Part shown: positions 1 to 9,662 of the stretch, one piece after another
How the letters are laid out: the number at the start of each line of letters is the position of its first letter
Numbering within the stretch: position 1 is the stretch's first letter
Origin: Alphaproteobacteria bacterium
GTDB lineage: Bacteria > Pseudomonadota > Alphaproteobacteria > Rhodospirillales > WMHbin7
Assembly (NCBI GenBank): GCA_015231795.1
Contig: JADGAX010000001.1
Span: forward strand, 310,001-374,000
Length of the DNA: 64,000 nt
Direction: 5' to 3'
Made by a program: the position numbers and the translations under genes
The notes under the pieces: model-generated
Seen by the model: only the letters and a program-made list of their open reading frames with translations
Told to the model about the DNA's origin: nothing
Databases searched by the model: none

Positions 1-255
1 GACCGGATTGGGCCTGCCGGTCTTCACGTTGCAAAAGGCGCAGGCCCTGGTGCAAGTGTCGCCCAGGATCATCACCGTGGCGTGCTTGCGGCTCCAGCAC
101 TCGCCCAGATTGGGGCAGGCAGCCTCCTCGCAGACAGTATGCAGATGAAGCCCGCGCATCAATTTACGGGTTTCAGCCACTTCCGCCGAGGTCGGAGCTT
201 TGACGCGTATCCAGTCGGGCTTGCGCAGCGGCTTGGGAGGAGTAATTTCGTTCAT
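1..255 (-). CDS. lipA: Lipoyl synthase LipA (5' part only, runs off the window)
   Basis: Lipoyl synthase inserts two sulfurs into octanoyl groups on lipoyl domains. The 85 visible N-terminal residues begin [15 protein letters not shown] and carry both diagnostic cluster motifs: [12 protein letters not shown], which binds the auxiliary sulfur-donating 4Fe-4S cluster, and CTRACAFC, the radical SAM CX3CX2C motif. The start is the ATG whose complement ends at 255. The rest of the gene lies before base 1. It follows the pyruvate dehydrogenase operon on the same strand, 118 bases after lpdA, which fits its job of activating the lipoyl domain carried by PdhB. Identification is firm from the motifs; only the truncation limits it. 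Confidence 0.95.
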   Translation of the reverse strand, partial: MNEITPPKPLRKPDWIRVKAPTSAEVAETRKLMRGLHLHTVCEEAACPNLGECWSRKHATVMILGDTCTRACAFCNVKTGRPNPV

Positions 256-299
256 TACGTCGTTTCCATTAACGTCATGCGCGATCCGCGCATCCACGT

Positions 300-350
300 T
301 TATCCTTTTGACAAGGCGTGGATGGCCGGGTCAAGCCCGGCCATGACAAA
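300..350. repeat. Palindromic intergenic repeat between lpdA and lipA
   Basis: The lpdA-lipA gap contains a hairpin at 322-344 with 9-bp perfect arms (ATGGCCGGG / CCCGGCCAT) around a 5-base loop. It is followed by ATGACAAA. Sequences of the form ATGGCCGGG...CCCGGCCATGAC are a common dispersed intergenic repeat in alphaproteobacterial genomes (from memory). It may also attenuate read-through from lpdA into lipA. No second copy was noticed in this window. Confidence 0.5.
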
Positions 351-373
351 TATCTAAGACCAAAGTTCTAATA

Positions 374-1759
374 TTAGAAATGAATGGCCCGGCCCCAGGC
401 GTCAAGTACTGCTTCATGCATCATTTCGGAAACCGTGGGATGCGGGAAGACCGTTTGCATCAGCTCGGCCTCGGTGGTTTCCAGGGTGCGGGCGATGCAA
501 TAGCCCTGGATCATCTCGGTCACTTCCGGCCCGATCATATGCGCCCCCAGCAATTCGCCAGATTTGGCGTCGAAGATGGTTTTGACCAGCCCTTCGGTCT
601 CGCCGAGCGCAATCGCCTTGCCATTGCCCATGGCCGGGAAACGGCCCACCTTCACCTCGTGCCCTGCCTCGCGGGCCATTTTCTCGGTCAGACCGACGCT
701 GGCGACCTGGGGATGGGCATAGGTGCAGCCGGGAATGCTGCGCGGATGCAAGGCATGCGGGTTCAACCCCTTGATGGCTTCGACGCAGATCACGCCTTCA
801 TGGCTGGCCTTGTGCGCCAGCCAGGGCGGCGCGGTCACATCGCCGATGGCGTAAATGCCCGGCACATTCGTGCGCATCATGGCGTCGGTATTGATGCGCC
901 CCTTCTCAAGTTTCACGCCGCTTTCTTCCAGCCCGAGATTTTCGATATTGGGAGAAACGCCCACCGCCACCAGCACGCGCTGGGCCACGATCTCGCTTGT
1001 CTTGCCTCCCGCCTCGACCGATACCGTGACCTGATCCTTGTCCTTTTTCAGTCCCTTGACCGAAGCCGAGGTCAGAATCTTCATGTCTTGCTGCTCGAAC
1101 GCCTTGCGGGCCAGGGCGGAAATCTCTTCATCTTCCACCGGCAGCACGCGGTCCATCATTTCGATGACCGTCACCTGACAGCCCAGCGCCTGATAGAAGC
1201 TGGCGAATTCGATGCCGATGGCCCCCGATCCCACAACGATCAAGGATTTCGGGAAGCCTTTGGGCGTCATCGCTTCCTTATAGGTCCAGACCAGATCGCC
1301 GTCGGGTTCCAGGCCGGGAATCACCCGCGCCCTGGCCCCGGTGGCGATGATAATATGCGGAGCTGTCAAGGTCGGGCCGTTATCGACCGCCACCTTGCCC
1401 TTTCCTGCCAATTTCCCGTGGCCCTCGACCACCGTCACCTTGTTCTTCTTCAGCAAATGCTTGACGCCTGCCTGCAACTGCGCCGCCACGGCGCGCGAAC
1501 GCGCCACCACTTTGGCCAGATCGAAGGCTGGATTGGGGGACGCCAGACCAAAGCTGTCAGCATGCTGCATCAAGCGAAAAACTTCCGCCGAACGCAGCAA
1601 GGCCTTGGTGGGAATGCAGCCCCAGTTAAGGCAAATGCCGCCCAGATGGGCCTTCTCGACCACGCACGCCTTCATGCCCAACTGTGCGGCGCGAATGGCC
1701 GCCACATAGCCGCCCGGTCCTGCGCCGATCACGATGAGATCAAACGACGTGTCGCTCAT
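374..1759 (-). CDS. lpdA: Dihydrolipoyl dehydrogenase (E3 of pyruvate dehydrogenase)
   Basis: FAD-dependent E3 reoxidises the dihydrolipoyl arm of the pyruvate dehydrogenase complex and passes electrons to NAD. The 461-residue protein starts [17 protein letters not shown] (Rossmann FAD motif), has the redox disulfide GGICLNWGCIP (C43, C48), a second GXGXXG NAD site (VVGSGAIGIEFA), and the C-terminal His-Glu pair in HPTVSEMMHEAV. The reading frame is open further upstream to 1867, but the start at 1759 is preferred because it gives the family N-terminus and overlaps the pdhC stop as ATGA. It has no lipoyl domain of its own. It is the last gene of the pdhA-pdhB-pdhC-lpdA operon. Confidence 0.96.
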   Translation of the reverse strand: MSDTSFDLIVIGAGPGGYVAAIRAAQLGMKACVVEKAHLGGICLNWGCIPTKALLRSAEVFRLMQHADSFGLASPNPAFDLAKVVARSRAVAAQLQAGVKHLLKKNKVTVVEGHGKLAGKGKVAVDNGPTLTAPHIIIATGARARVIPGLEPDGDLVWTYKEAMTPKGFPKSLIVVGSGAIGIEFASFYQALGCQVTVIEMMDRVLPVEDEEISALARKAFEQQDMKILTSASVKGLKKDKDQVTVSVEAGGKTSEIVAQRVLVAVGVSPNIENLGLEESGVKLEKGRINTDAMMRTNVPGIYAIGDVTAPPWLAHKASHEGVICVEAIKGLNPHALHPRSIPGCTYAHPQVASVGLTEKMAREAGHEVKVGRFPAMGNGKAIALGETEGLVKTIFDAKSGELLGAHMIGPEVTEMIQGYCIARTLETTEAELMQTVFPHPTVSEMMHEAVLDAWGRAIHF

Positions 1760-2604
1760 AGCAGCAGCCCCAGCGGGTCTTCGATCAATTTCTTGAAGGC
1801 CGCCAGAAATTCGGCGCCGACCACCCCGTCCACGGCGCGATGATCGACCGACAGCGTGACTGTGCAAAGGGTGGCGATGCCAAGCTGATCGCCCTTGACC
1901 ACCGGGCGCTTCTCGCCCGCCCCCACGGCCAGAATGCAGGCCTGCGGCGGATTGATGATGGCCGAGAAACTTTTGATGCCGTACATGCCAAGATTCGAGA
2001 TGGTGAAGCCGCCGCCCTGATAATCTTCCGGCATCAATTTACCGGCCCGCGCCTTCTCGGCCAGGGCTTTCATCTCGGCGGAAATCTGGGCCACGGTTTT
2101 CGTATCCGCCTTGCGGATGATCGGCGTGACCAATCCGCCGGGAGCCGCCACCGCCACAGCAATATCGACATCCGCATAACGCAACGTGGCGTCTTCCGTC
2201 CAACTGGCGTTGGCTGCGGGAATTTGGCGCAAGGCCTTGGCCGACGCCTTGATGACGAAATCATTGACCGACAGTTTGAAGCCTTCGGCCCGCTGGTTCA
2301 ATTTCTCGCGCAAATCCAAAAGCTGATCAATGTCGAGATCGACCGACAGATAGAAATGCGGAATGGTCTGTTTCGATTCCGTCAGGCGCTTGGCGATGGT
2401 CTTGCGCAGCGTCGTGTTGGGTATCGCCTCGGCCTGACCGGAAATTGGTGCGGAAGGAACAGGTTTCGCCTTGGCCGATTCCACATCCGCCTTCACGATG
2501 CGCCCGTGCGGGCCGGAACCCGCCAGTGAGGCGAGATCAAGCCCCTTCTCGGCGGCCAAGCGCCGCGCCAAGGGACTGGCGAAGATACGAGGCAGGGCGT
2601 TCAT
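1756..2604 (-). CDS. pdhC: Dihydrolipoamide acetyltransferase E2 lacking a lipoyl domain
   Basis: This E2 should transfer acetyl groups from lipoamide to CoA and form the core of the pyruvate dehydrogenase complex. At 282 residues it is short for an E2. It begins directly with the peripheral subunit-binding domain (about residues 5-42: [29 protein letters not shown]), followed by the catalytic acyltransferase domain with the active-site motif DHRAVDG near the C-terminus. No N-terminal lipoyl domain or Ala/Pro linker exists: the start ATG at 2604 overlaps the pdhB stop codon (ATGA), so there is no room for one. The lipoyl domain is instead on PdhB. Some alphaproteobacteria carry a lipoyl domain on E1-beta, but E2 normally keeps its own. 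Confidence 0.93.
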   Translation of the reverse strand: MNALPRIFASPLARRLAAEKGLDLASLAGSGPHGRIVKADVESAKAKPVPSAPISGQAEAIPNTTLRKTIAKRLTESKQTIPHFYLSVDLDIDQLLDLREKLNQRAEGFKLSVNDFVIKASAKALRQIPAANASWTEDATLRYADVDIAVAVAAPGGLVTPIIRKADTKTVAQISAEMKALAEKARAGKLMPEDYQGGGFTISNLGMYGIKSFSAIINPPQACILAVGAGEKRPVVKGDQLGIATLCTVTLSVDHRAVDGVVGAEFLAAFKKLIEDPLGLLL

Positions 2605-3980
2605 TTGCTCCCCCGATAGCAGACGGCCTTGGCGGCGGCGACGATTTTCGCCACATCTGGAAGGGCTAGCTTTTCCAGATTGGCGGCATAGGGCATGGGC
2701 ACATCCTCGCCGGTCACGCGGGTAATCGGCGCATCCAACCAGTCGAAGGCCTGGTCCATCACTTGGGCTGCGATTTCGGCACCGATTCCGGCATAGGGCC
2801 AGCCTTCCTCCAACGTCACCAAGCGATTGGTTTTCTTGACGCTTTCAATGATGGCAGGCGTATCAAGGGGTCGCAGGCTGCGCAGATTGATCACCTCGGC
2901 CTCGATGCCTTCCTTGGCCAGCAATTCGGCGGCCTCCAGCGCCAAGCCCACCATGCGCGAAAAAGCGGTGATGGTGACGCTGGCTCCCGCCCGCTCGATC
3001 TTGGCCAAGCCGATGGGCACCGTGAAATCGGGATCGTCCGGCACGTCGAAACTTTGGCCGTACATCATCTCGTTTTCCAAGACGATCACCGGATTGGGAT
3101 CGCGGATGGCGGCTTTCAGCAGGCCCTTGGCATCCTCGCCCGACCAGGGAGCGACCACCTTCAATCCTGGACAATGGGCGTACCACGAGGCGTAACATTG
3201 CGAATGCTGGGCCGCCACGCGCGACGCCGCTCCGTTGGGGCCGCGAAAGACAATCGAGGATCTTTGCTGGCCGCCCGACATGTACAGCGTTTTGGCCGCC
3301 GAATTCACAATCTGGTCGATCGCCTGCATCGAGAAATTGAAGGTCATGAATTCGACGATGGGCTTAAGCCCGCCGAAAGCAGCGCCCACGCCAAGACCAG
3401 CGAATCCCATTTCGGTGATCGGCGTGTCGATGACGCGCTTGGGGCCGAACTCGTCCAACAAACCCTGGCTGACTTTGTAAGCGCCCTGATACTGGCCGAC
3501 CTCCTCGCCCATCAAAAACACGTTGGGATCGTTGCGCATTTCTTCGGCCATGGCGTCACGCAAGGCTTCGCGCACCGTCTGGCGTTTGGTGGGGCCGTTG
3601 TAGCTTTTTTGCAAGATCGGTTGCGCGACCGGCGCTTGGGGGGCTGGCGCGGCAACGGATGCGGCTGGGGCTGGGGCTGGCGTTTGCGCCTGAGCCTGCG
3701 AGGGCGACGTCACCTTATCCAAGGCGCTTTTGTCCTCGCCCTCGGTCAGGATCAGGCCGATAGGCGTATTGACCTTCACGCCTTCGGCGCCGCCCGGCAC
3801 CAAGATGCGGCCCAATATGCCGTCGTCGGCGGCTTCCATTTCCATGGTCGCCTTGTCGGTTTCAATCTCGGCCAGCACGTCGCCCGATTTGACGGCGTCG
3901 CCCTCGGCCTTCAGCCAGCGAGACAGCTTGCCTTCGGTCATGGTGGGCGACAGCGCCGGCATCAGAATCTGAATGGGCAT
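2601..3980 (-). CDS. pdhB: Pyruvate dehydrogenase E1 beta subunit with N-terminal lipoyl domain
   Basis: E1-beta pairs with PdhA to decarboxylate pyruvate with thiamine diphosphate. The 459-residue protein has a lipoyl domain at about residues 1-80 with the lipoylation site [12 protein letters not shown] (K43), an Ala/Pro/Gln-rich flexible linker at about 90-125, then the transketolase-like E1-beta core ([18 protein letters not shown] and the C-terminal [12 protein letters not shown]). An E1-beta lipoyl domain is known in alphaproteobacteria such as Sinorhizobium and Zymomonas. Here it is the only lipoyl domain visible in the operon. Its start lies two bases after the pdhA stop, and its stop overlaps the pdhC start. 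Confidence 0.95.
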   Translation of the reverse strand: MPIQILMPALSPTMTEGKLSRWLKAEGDAVKSGDVLAEIETDKATMEMEAADDGILGRILVPGGAEGVKVNTPIGLILTEGEDKSALDKVTSPSQAQAQTPAPAPAASVAAPAPQAPVAQPILQKSYNGPTKRQTVREALRDAMAEEMRNDPNVFLMGEEVGQYQGAYKVSQGLLDEFGPKRVIDTPITEMGFAGLGVGAAFGGLKPIVEFMTFNFSMQAIDQIVNSAAKTLYMSGGQQRSSIVFRGPNGAASRVAAQHSQCYASWYAHCPGLKVVAPWSGEDAKGLLKAAIRDPNPVIVLENEMMYGQSFDVPDDPDFTVPIGLAKIERAGASVTITAFSRMVGLALEAAELLAKEGIEAEVINLRSLRPLDTPAIIESVKKTNRLVTLEEGWPYAGIGAEIAAQVMDQAFDWLDAPITRVTGEDVPMPYAANLEKLALPDVAKIVAAAKAVCYRGSK

Positions 3981-3982
3981 GA

Positions 3983-4987
3983 TCAGGCCTCCACCAGAAT
4001 ATCGGTATACAACTCGGCCAGATCCGGCTCGGGGCTGGATTGCGAGAAATCAGCGGCCTGGGTGCAGATGTCCTTCACCTCGCGGTCGATTTCCTTCAAG
4101 GAGTCTTCAGTCGCCAGCTTGCCGTCCAACAGCTTCTTGGCCAGCGTGTCGATGGGATCATGCTCGGCCCTGACCTTGCTGACCTCCTCCTTGGTGCGAT
4201 ATTTGGCCGGATCGCTCATCGAATGGCCGCGATAGCGGTAGGTTTTCATCTCAAGCACCACCGGCCCCTTGCCTTCGCGGGCATGGGCCAGCCATTTGCG
4301 CCCGACCTTCTCAACCTCCAGCACATCCATGCCATCGACAGCGACGCCGGGAATGCCATAGGCGTCGCCCCTTCGGTGCAATTCGGTGCTGGCCGAGGCG
4401 CGCTCAACCGAAGTGCCCATGCCGTATTTGTTGTTCTCGACGACATAGATCACCGGCAGCTTCCATAAAGCCGCCATGTTGAAACTTTCATAGACTTGGC
4501 CCTGATTGACAGCACCGTCGCCCAGGAAGCACAAACAGACGCCGCCATCCTCGCGGTATTTGTGGCCGAAGGCCAGGCCGGTGCCCAAAGGCACCTGGGC
4601 CGCCACGATGCCGTGGCCGCCGAAAAAACCGGTTTCGCGGCTGAACATATGCATGCTGCCGCCCTTGCCCTTGGAATAGCCGGTACTGCGCCCAGTCAGT
4701 TCGGCCATCACGCCCTTGGCGTCCATGCCGGTGGCCAGCATATGGCCGTGATCGCGATAGCTGGTGATGACGGAATCGCCAGGGCGCGCCGCCGCCATCA
4801 AACCCACGATCACCGCTTCCTGGCCGATATAAAGGTGACAGAAACCGCCGATCAGACCCATGCCGTACAACTGCCCCGCCTTTTCCTCGAAACGGCGGAT
4901 GAGCAGCATGTCGCGATAGAGTTTCAGCAGATTGTCGGCTGGAGCTTTAGGCGCCGCTTTGGCTACCTGTTTTTTGGCAATGGCCAT
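3983..4987 (-). CDS. pdhA: Pyruvate dehydrogenase E1 alpha subunit
   Basis: E1-alpha binds thiamine diphosphate in the first step of pyruvate to acetyl-CoA conversion. The 334-residue protein shows the E1-alpha start ([20 protein letters not shown]), IGQEAVIVG, and the TPP motif beginning [15 protein letters not shown] and ending ENN. The phospholoop-like [10 protein letters not shown] is also present. The start at 4987 is preferred over an in-frame ATG at 5038 because GGGGAGG sits just upstream and the protein then begins at the usual place. It is the first gene of the operon. Confidence 0.95.
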   Translation of the reverse strand: MAIAKKQVAKAAPKAPADNLLKLYRDMLLIRRFEEKAGQLYGMGLIGGFCHLYIGQEAVIVGLMAAARPGDSVITSYRDHGHMLATGMDAKGVMAELTGRSTGYSKGKGGSMHMFSRETGFFGGHGIVAAQVPLGTGLAFGHKYREDGGVCLCFLGDGAVNQGQVYESFNMAALWKLPVIYVVENNKYGMGTSVERASASTELHRRGDAYGIPGVAVDGMDVLEVEKVGRKWLAHAREGKGPVVLEMKTYRYRGHSMSDPAKYRTKEEVSKVRAEHDPIDTLAKKLLDGKLATEDSLKEIDREVKDICTQAADFSQSSPEPDLAELYTDILVEA

Positions 4988-5017
4988 GATGCCTCCCCTG
5001 TGCGGTCTGGCTATATC

Positions 5018-5075
5018 CATCGGACATAAGCATGGCACAAGCTCGTGACAAGGGGCATAGGTAATTTCGTATTAC
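5018..5075 (-). promoter_or_regulatory. Possible pdh operon promoter and inverted repeat
   Basis: The 124 bases between pdhA and the DUF2461 gene should hold the pdh promoter. On the minus strand a TTGTCA / 17 bases / TATGTC pair lies about 30-60 bases upstream of pdhA. Just upstream is a small inverted repeat, GTAAT-5-ATTAC, at 5061-5075. Both elements are short and could be chance in this AT-rich gap. An operator role is a guess. Confidence 0.25.
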
Positions 5076-5111
5076 AAAACAATAGAATATATGAATTTAA
5101 CCTGAAAGCGG

Positions 5112-5792
5112 TTAATATGTTGATTGAGCTAGAAACCGATAGAGCGGCGCCGCCGCCTGAAAGCCTTTCTTCAGTTTCGAGACCAGAGCCTTGCTGTAAA
5201 AGGCATCGTCGGCTTCCAGTTCCAAGATGAAATAGACGGTCTTGCGCTGGAACCATTCCTGCGCCAGGGCGGGCAAACCTTCGGGAATTTTCGGGCGGGC
5301 ATATGCGTCGCCCTGGATCAGGAACCCGGCCTTGGTCATCGCCTTGATAGCGGTCTGGAACTCGACGGGTTTGGCCTGGATGCGCGCCCGCACCGCCTTC
5401 ATGACCGCTGGCGTCGCCTGATAGAAGCCCATGCCGTAGCGGCAGCCATCGGGACCGATGCCCATGTAGAAGGTGGGACGCGTCTGCCAATCTTCACGGC
5501 GATGGCGGAATGCGATCCATTGCCGCACGCGATAGGGCGATTTGTCACGCGAGAAACGGACATCTTTGTGGATGCGCGACACCGCAACCCCCTTGGGATC
5601 GACATCAAAGCCGGGATCGATCTTCAGCATGTCGGGCGCCAACGCATCGACCAATTGGCGCAGAGGTGTGCGCACATGGTCGATATAATCTTGCTTATGC
5701 GCCTCGAACCAAGCCTTGTCGTTGTTGGCCGCCAGCTTCTTCAGAAACGGCAGCGTCTTTTTGGTGAAACCCTGAAAGATTTCTTCCGGCAT
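5112..5792 (-). CDS. DUF2461 family protein
   Basis: This 226-residue protein matches the DUF2461/TIGR02453 family, of unknown biochemical function. Typical features are the N-terminal FQGFTKKTLPFLKKLAANND, the RDKSPYR motif and an acidic/aromatic middle (FYMGIGPDGCRYGMGFY). The frame is open to 5975, but the ATG at 5792 gives the family start MPEEIFQGF. It has no signal peptide and is probably cytosolic. The downstream gap to pdhA is AT-rich. The family assignment is good; the function is unknown. Confidence 0.85.
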   Translation of the reverse strand: MPEEIFQGFTKKTLPFLKKLAANNDKAWFEAHKQDYIDHVRTPLRQLVDALAPDMLKIDPGFDVDPKGVAVSRIHKDVRFSRDKSPYRVRQWIAFRHRREDWQTRPTFYMGIGPDGCRYGMGFYQATPAVMKAVRARIQAKPVEFQTAIKAMTKAGFLIQGDAYARPKIPEGLPALAQEWFQRKTVYFILELEADDAFYSKALVSKLKKGFQAAAPLYRFLAQSTY

Positions 5793-5799
5793 AAGATTA

Positions 5800-6597
5800 T
5801 TACCTGACCGGCTTGTTAACCCGAACAGCAGCGGAAAGCACTTGAGCAGCATCCCCAACCGGCGAGGAACCCGCAAAGGCGAAGCCTGATTTGTAAAGTT
5901 TATACAGCGCCTCGCCCTCGGCTTTGACCGCCGAAACATAGGCAACCCGCTTCGAATCGCCCAGAATCCGGTCATGATGCCAATCGTTCATTTGCCATGT
6001 CTGCTTGGCAGGATAGAACCCTTCGGTCTCGGGATTCTGATAATATATTGCACGAAGAAACGAGTCATCTTTGACAATATGAAATGCGTTCACCAGCGCC
6101 GTGGCTGGCCGGTTTATTTTGTCCGTGAAATCATAGAATGCCGCCGTCGTCTTCGATGTCGTTGAAGACCGGGTGAGCGTGTAATGGTTCACAGACCAGC
6201 ACAAAGCATCATTGATCGAATAATTCTGGTCCGAAAGGTTATGATGAACGTCCTTACGGTCGCAGATTTCCTTGTTGCGGTTCCATCCGACAACCAACGA
6301 ATTTCCCGTATTCGATTCGAGCAGGATGGCGCGATTCAGACGGCCATCGACCGTTTGAACCAGCCAAGCCAAATGAAGCTTCGAATGAATCGCAGCGCTG
6401 CCCGTCGACTCTGACTCGTCGAAAACCGCGACCGTGAAATTGCCGGGAGGGAGGGCCACATGGGCATTGCCGATGCGGACAGAGCCGGAAACCTGTTTGC
6501 CGATGCTGTATTCAGAATCGACGACCGGAATGGATTGGGCACCGGCCTCTGCCGCCAATCCGAAGAAAAACAGCATCCCCAATACGAATCGCAACAT
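5800..6597 (-). CDS. Secreted protein of unknown function
   Basis: The 265-residue product begins with a clear signal peptide (MLRFVLGMLFFFGLAAEAGAQ, cleavage after AGA-Q), so it should be periplasmic or exported. The mature part has four visible motifs with Cys or His-Trp (EICDRKDVHHN, DALCWSVNHY, QMNDWHHDRI, and a Lys-rich end) but no domain I recognise. The two cysteines could form a disulfide. It ends 7 bases before the DUF2461 gene, on the same strand. No function is assigned. Confidence 0.75.
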   Translation of the reverse strand: MLRFVLGMLFFFGLAAEAGAQSIPVVDSEYSIGKQVSGSVRIGNAHVALPPGNFTVAVFDESESTGSAAIHSKLHLAWLVQTVDGRLNRAILLESNTGNSLVVGWNRNKEICDRKDVHHNLSDQNYSINDALCWSVNHYTLTRSSTTSKTTAAFYDFTDKINRPATALVNAFHIVKDDSFLRAIYYQNPETEGFYPAKQTWQMNDWHHDRILGDSKRVAYVSAVKAEGEALYKLYKSGFAFAGSSPVGDAAQVLSAAVRVNKPVR

Positions 6598-6633
6598 CCC
6601 ACGCCACCCTACGCGAAAAAGTTGCTATTCTTA

Positions 6634-9309
6634 TCACATCTCCTTCAACCGCTCCAGCGCTTCCGACAGTTTGCCTTTGGCGACGGCCAGTTCCGCCATG
6701 CGCTCGCGGGCTTCGGCGACCACGTCGGGATCGGCCTTTTCGACGAAGGCGGGATTGCTTAGTTTCTTTTCCGTCTTGCCTATATCGTCGGCCAGCTTGG
6801 CGATTTCCTTGGTCAAACGTGCCGTTTCCTTGGCGACATCGATATGACCGGCCAGGGGCAGAATGGCCGTGGCTTCATCGACCACCACCTGCACGCTTCC
6901 CTTGGGCGCTTCGGCGTCATCGGCCACCGCGCTATCCAAACGCGCCAGCGTCAGAATCAGCGGGCGATGGGTTTCCAGACGCTGCTTGGTGGCGTCTGAC
7001 GCCCCCTTTAGCAACAGCGACAGTTTGGCCGCAGGCGGCACGTTCATTTCGGAACGCACCGAACGGATGCTTGAGATCAGGCGCACCACCCAATCCATTT
7101 CGGCTTCGGCCTCAGGTGCTGCCAGCGCAGTTTCATGGCTTGGCCAGCGGGCGCCGATCAAGCGCCCTGCCCTGTTCTCGCCCAGCTTTTCCCACAGTTC
7201 CTCGGTCACGAAGGGCATGAAGGGATGCAGCAGGTGCAAAATCTGATCCAGCACCCAGGCGGTGGTGGCCCGCGTCTCGGCCTTGGCCGCTTCATCCGTG
7301 CCGTTGAAGACCGGCTTGGCGAATTCCAAGTACCAATCGCAGAAAGAATTCCAGACGAAGGCATAGGCGGCGTTGGCGGCATCGTTGAAGCGATAGGCGT
7401 CAAGCGCTTGCGCCACCTTGTCGCCCGCCTCGGCGGTTTTTGCCAAGATCCATTTATTCAACGTCAACTCGACGCGCCAGGGATCGAAACCCGCCACCGG
7501 CTTGCATTCGTTCATTTCGGTGAAGCGCGCCGCGTTCCATAATTTGGTGGCGAAGTTGCGATAACCCTCGACCCGGCTTTCGGCCAGCTTGATGTCGCGC
7601 CCCTGCGCCGCCAGGGCGCACAAGGTAAAGCGCAGCGCGTCGCAGCCGAACTTCTCGATCAAGTCCAAGGGATCGATGATGTTGCCCTTCGACTTGCTCA
7701 TCTTCTGGCCCTTTTCGTCGCGGACCAGGGCATGGATGTAGATGGTGTGGAACGGTACGTCGCCCATGAAATGCAGGCCCATCATCATCATTCTCGCTAC
7801 CCAGAAGAAGATGATGTCAAAGCCGGTCACCAGCACGTCGGTGGGATAATAGCGCTTCAGTTCCGGCGTTTCGGTGGGCCAGCCCAGCGTGGAAAAAGGC
7901 CACAGGGCCGACGAGAACCAGGTATCCAGCACGTCATTGTCGCGGGTCAGGGTGACCGCCATGCCGTAATGTTTGGCCGCCGTTTCCTGTGCCGCCTCTT
8001 CCGTCAGTTCGACAAAGACCTTACCGTCGGGACCGTACCAAGCGGGCACCTGATGGCCCCACCAGATTTGGCGTGAAATGCACCAGGGTTGGATGTTGCG
8101 CATCCAGTCGAAATAGGTGTTCTCCCAGTTCTTGGGCACGAATTTTGTTTTGCCGCTTTCCACGGCCTCGATGGCGGGCTTGGCCAAAGTGGCGGCATCG
8201 ACGAACCATTGATCGGTCAGCCAAGGCTCGATCACCACGCCGGAACGATCGCCATAGGGCACCATCAGCGTATGCGGTTCGATCTTGTCGAGCAGCTCCA
8301 ATTCCTCGAATTTTGCCACGATGCGCTTACGCGCTTCGAAACGGTCGAGGCCCCGATATTCTTCCGGCGCGTTCTCGTTGAGATGCGCGTTGAGATCGAA
8401 AATGTTGATCATGGGAAGATTGTGACGCTTGCCAACTTCAAAGTCGTTGAAGTCGTGGGCGGGGGTGATCTTCACCGCGCCGGTTCCCTTCTCGGGGTCG
8501 GAATATTCGTCGGCGACGATGGGTATCTTGCGCCCGACGATGGGCAGAATGACGTTTTTGCCGACGATATCCTTATAGCGGTCATCATCCGGATGCACGG
8601 CCACCGCCGTATCGCCCAACATGGTTTCGGGGCGCGTGGTGGCGACCACGATGTAACGGCCTTCCATCCCTTCGATGGGATAGCGGAAATGCCACATGCT
8701 GCCCCTGATCTCGCGGCTTTCCACTTCCAGGTCGGAAATAGCGGTGTGCAGCTTGGGGTCCCAATTGACTAGGCGCTTGTCGCGATAGATCAGGTTCTTC
8801 TTGTAGAGATCGACGAAAACCTTGCGCACGGCGGCGCTTAGCCCCTCGTCCATTGTGAAACGTTCCTTGGCCCAATCGGGCGAAGCACCCAGGCGGCGCA
8901 ACTGGCGGGTAATCGTGCCGCCCGATTCCGCCTTCCATTCCCAGACCCGTTTGATGAAGTCGGTTCTTCCCAGATCGTGGCGGTTCTTGCCCTCGCCTTC
9001 CAACTGGCGCTCGACCACCATTTGGGTGGCGATGCCCGCATGGTCGGTGCCCGGCTGCCACAGCGCGTCCATGCCCTTCATGCGGTGATAACGGATCAAC
9101 ACGTCTTGCAGCGTGAAGGTCAGCGCATGGCCCATATGCAGGCTGCCCGTCACGTTGGGCGGCGGCATCATGATGGTGTAGGGCTTGGCGTTCGAACTTG
9201 TGTTGGCGGCAAAGGCGCCCGTCCCTTCCCACTGGCCGTAATGGCGGGGTTCGACGTCCTTGGGCGAATAGGTTTTATCCAGCACGGCTTGGGCTTCCTG
9301 AAATGTCAC
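6634..9309 (-). CDS. valS: Valyl-tRNA synthetase
   Basis: This class I aminoacyl-tRNA synthetase charges tRNA-Val and edits misactivated threonine. The 891-residue protein contains the HIGH-type signature [14 protein letters not shown] (about residues 49-62), the large CP1 editing domain, KMSKSKGN near residue 535, an anticodon-binding domain, and a C-terminal coiled-coil arm rich in Lys/Glu ([21 protein letters not shown]), typical of ValS. The start codon at 9309 is GTG, with no strong ribosome binding site seen. Length and motifs match full-length bacterial ValS. Confidence 0.97.
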   Translation of the reverse strand: MTFQEAQAVLDKTYSPKDVEPRHYGQWEGTGAFAANTSSNAKPYTIMMPPPNVTGSLHMGHALTFTLQDVLIRYHRMKGMDALWQPGTDHAGIATQMVVERQLEGEGKNRHDLGRTDFIKRVWEWKAESGGTITRQLRRLGASPDWAKERFTMDEGLSAAVRKVFVDLYKKNLIYRDKRLVNWDPKLHTAISDLEVESREIRGSMWHFRYPIEGMEGRYIVVATTRPETMLGDTAVAVHPDDDRYKDIVGKNVILPIVGRKIPIVADEYSDPEKGTGAVKITPAHDFNDFEVGKRHNLPMINIFDLNAHLNENAPEEYRGLDRFEARKRIVAKFEELELLDKIEPHTLMVPYGDRSGVVIEPWLTDQWFVDAATLAKPAIEAVESGKTKFVPKNWENTYFDWMRNIQPWCISRQIWWGHQVPAWYGPDGKVFVELTEEAAQETAAKHYGMAVTLTRDNDVLDTWFSSALWPFSTLGWPTETPELKRYYPTDVLVTGFDIIFFWVARMMMMGLHFMGDVPFHTIYIHALVRDEKGQKMSKSKGNIIDPLDLIEKFGCDALRFTLCALAAQGRDIKLAESRVEGYRNFATKLWNAARFTEMNECKPVAGFDPWRVELTLNKWILAKTAEAGDKVAQALDAYRFNDAANAAYAFVWNSFCDWYLEFAKPVFNGTDEAAKAETRATTAWVLDQILHLLHPFMPFVTEELWEKLGENRAGRLIGARWPSHETALAAPEAEAEMDWVVRLISSIRSVRSEMNVPPAAKLSLLLKGASDATKQRLETHRPLILTLARLDSAVADDAEAPKGSVQVVVDEATAILPLAGHIDVAKETARLTKEIAKLADDIGKTEKKLSNPAFVEKADPDVVAEARERMAELAVAKGKLSEALERLKEM

Positions 9310-9360
9310 GGCGAAAGGGGGCCGAGAATCGCAGAGGAAGGCAGGAAGATCAAGAGAAGG

Positions 9361-9609
9361 CTAAAGAAGCTTGACCAAAGCAGCCACGATGGCAACCGAG
9401 GCCGCCAGCATCGCACCAAGTTTGACTGTCAGACGAAGCTCGGTTTCACGAATCAAGGCTTCCAACCGCGCCACATCTTCACGGGTCGCCACGGAATCGC
9501 GTAAAGCGTCATCCAAAGCGTGCGCGTGCGCCCGAGCCTGAGGTTCGGGGATGCCCGACGCCTTCAAGGTTTCAAGATAGGCCAGCTTATCGAAAGTAAC
9601 GCTGCTCAT
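9361..9609 (-). CDS. DUF1640/CCDC90-like small membrane-anchored coiled-coil protein
   Basis: The 82-residue protein has the DUF1640 layout: an N-terminal TFDKLAYLETLKASGIPEPQARAHA segment, a central helix predicted to coil (REDVARLEALIRETELRL), and one C-terminal transmembrane helix (MLAASVAIVAALVKLL). Eukaryotic relatives (MCUR1/CCDC90) are mitochondrial inner-membrane scaffolds; bacterial members have no established role. It sits alone between valS and popZ. Confidence 0.8.
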   Translation of the reverse strand: MSSVTFDKLAYLETLKASGIPEPQARAHAHALDDALRDSVATREDVARLEALIRETELRLTVKLGAMLAASVAIVAALVKLL

Positions 9610-9662
9610 GCCTTTAAATATCAGGCATTAGGGACCGTACGTCAATCCGGATATCAGTTTAG

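Noticed and set aside
380-1843. 487-codon plus-strand open frame opposite lpdA
   Set aside because: It is antisense to lpdA, His/Arg-rich with no domain, and exists only because of third-position GC bias.
2763-4235. 490-codon plus-strand open frame opposite pdhB/pdhA
   Set aside because: Shadow of the real genes with the composition of antisense GC-rich coding; no recognisable domain.
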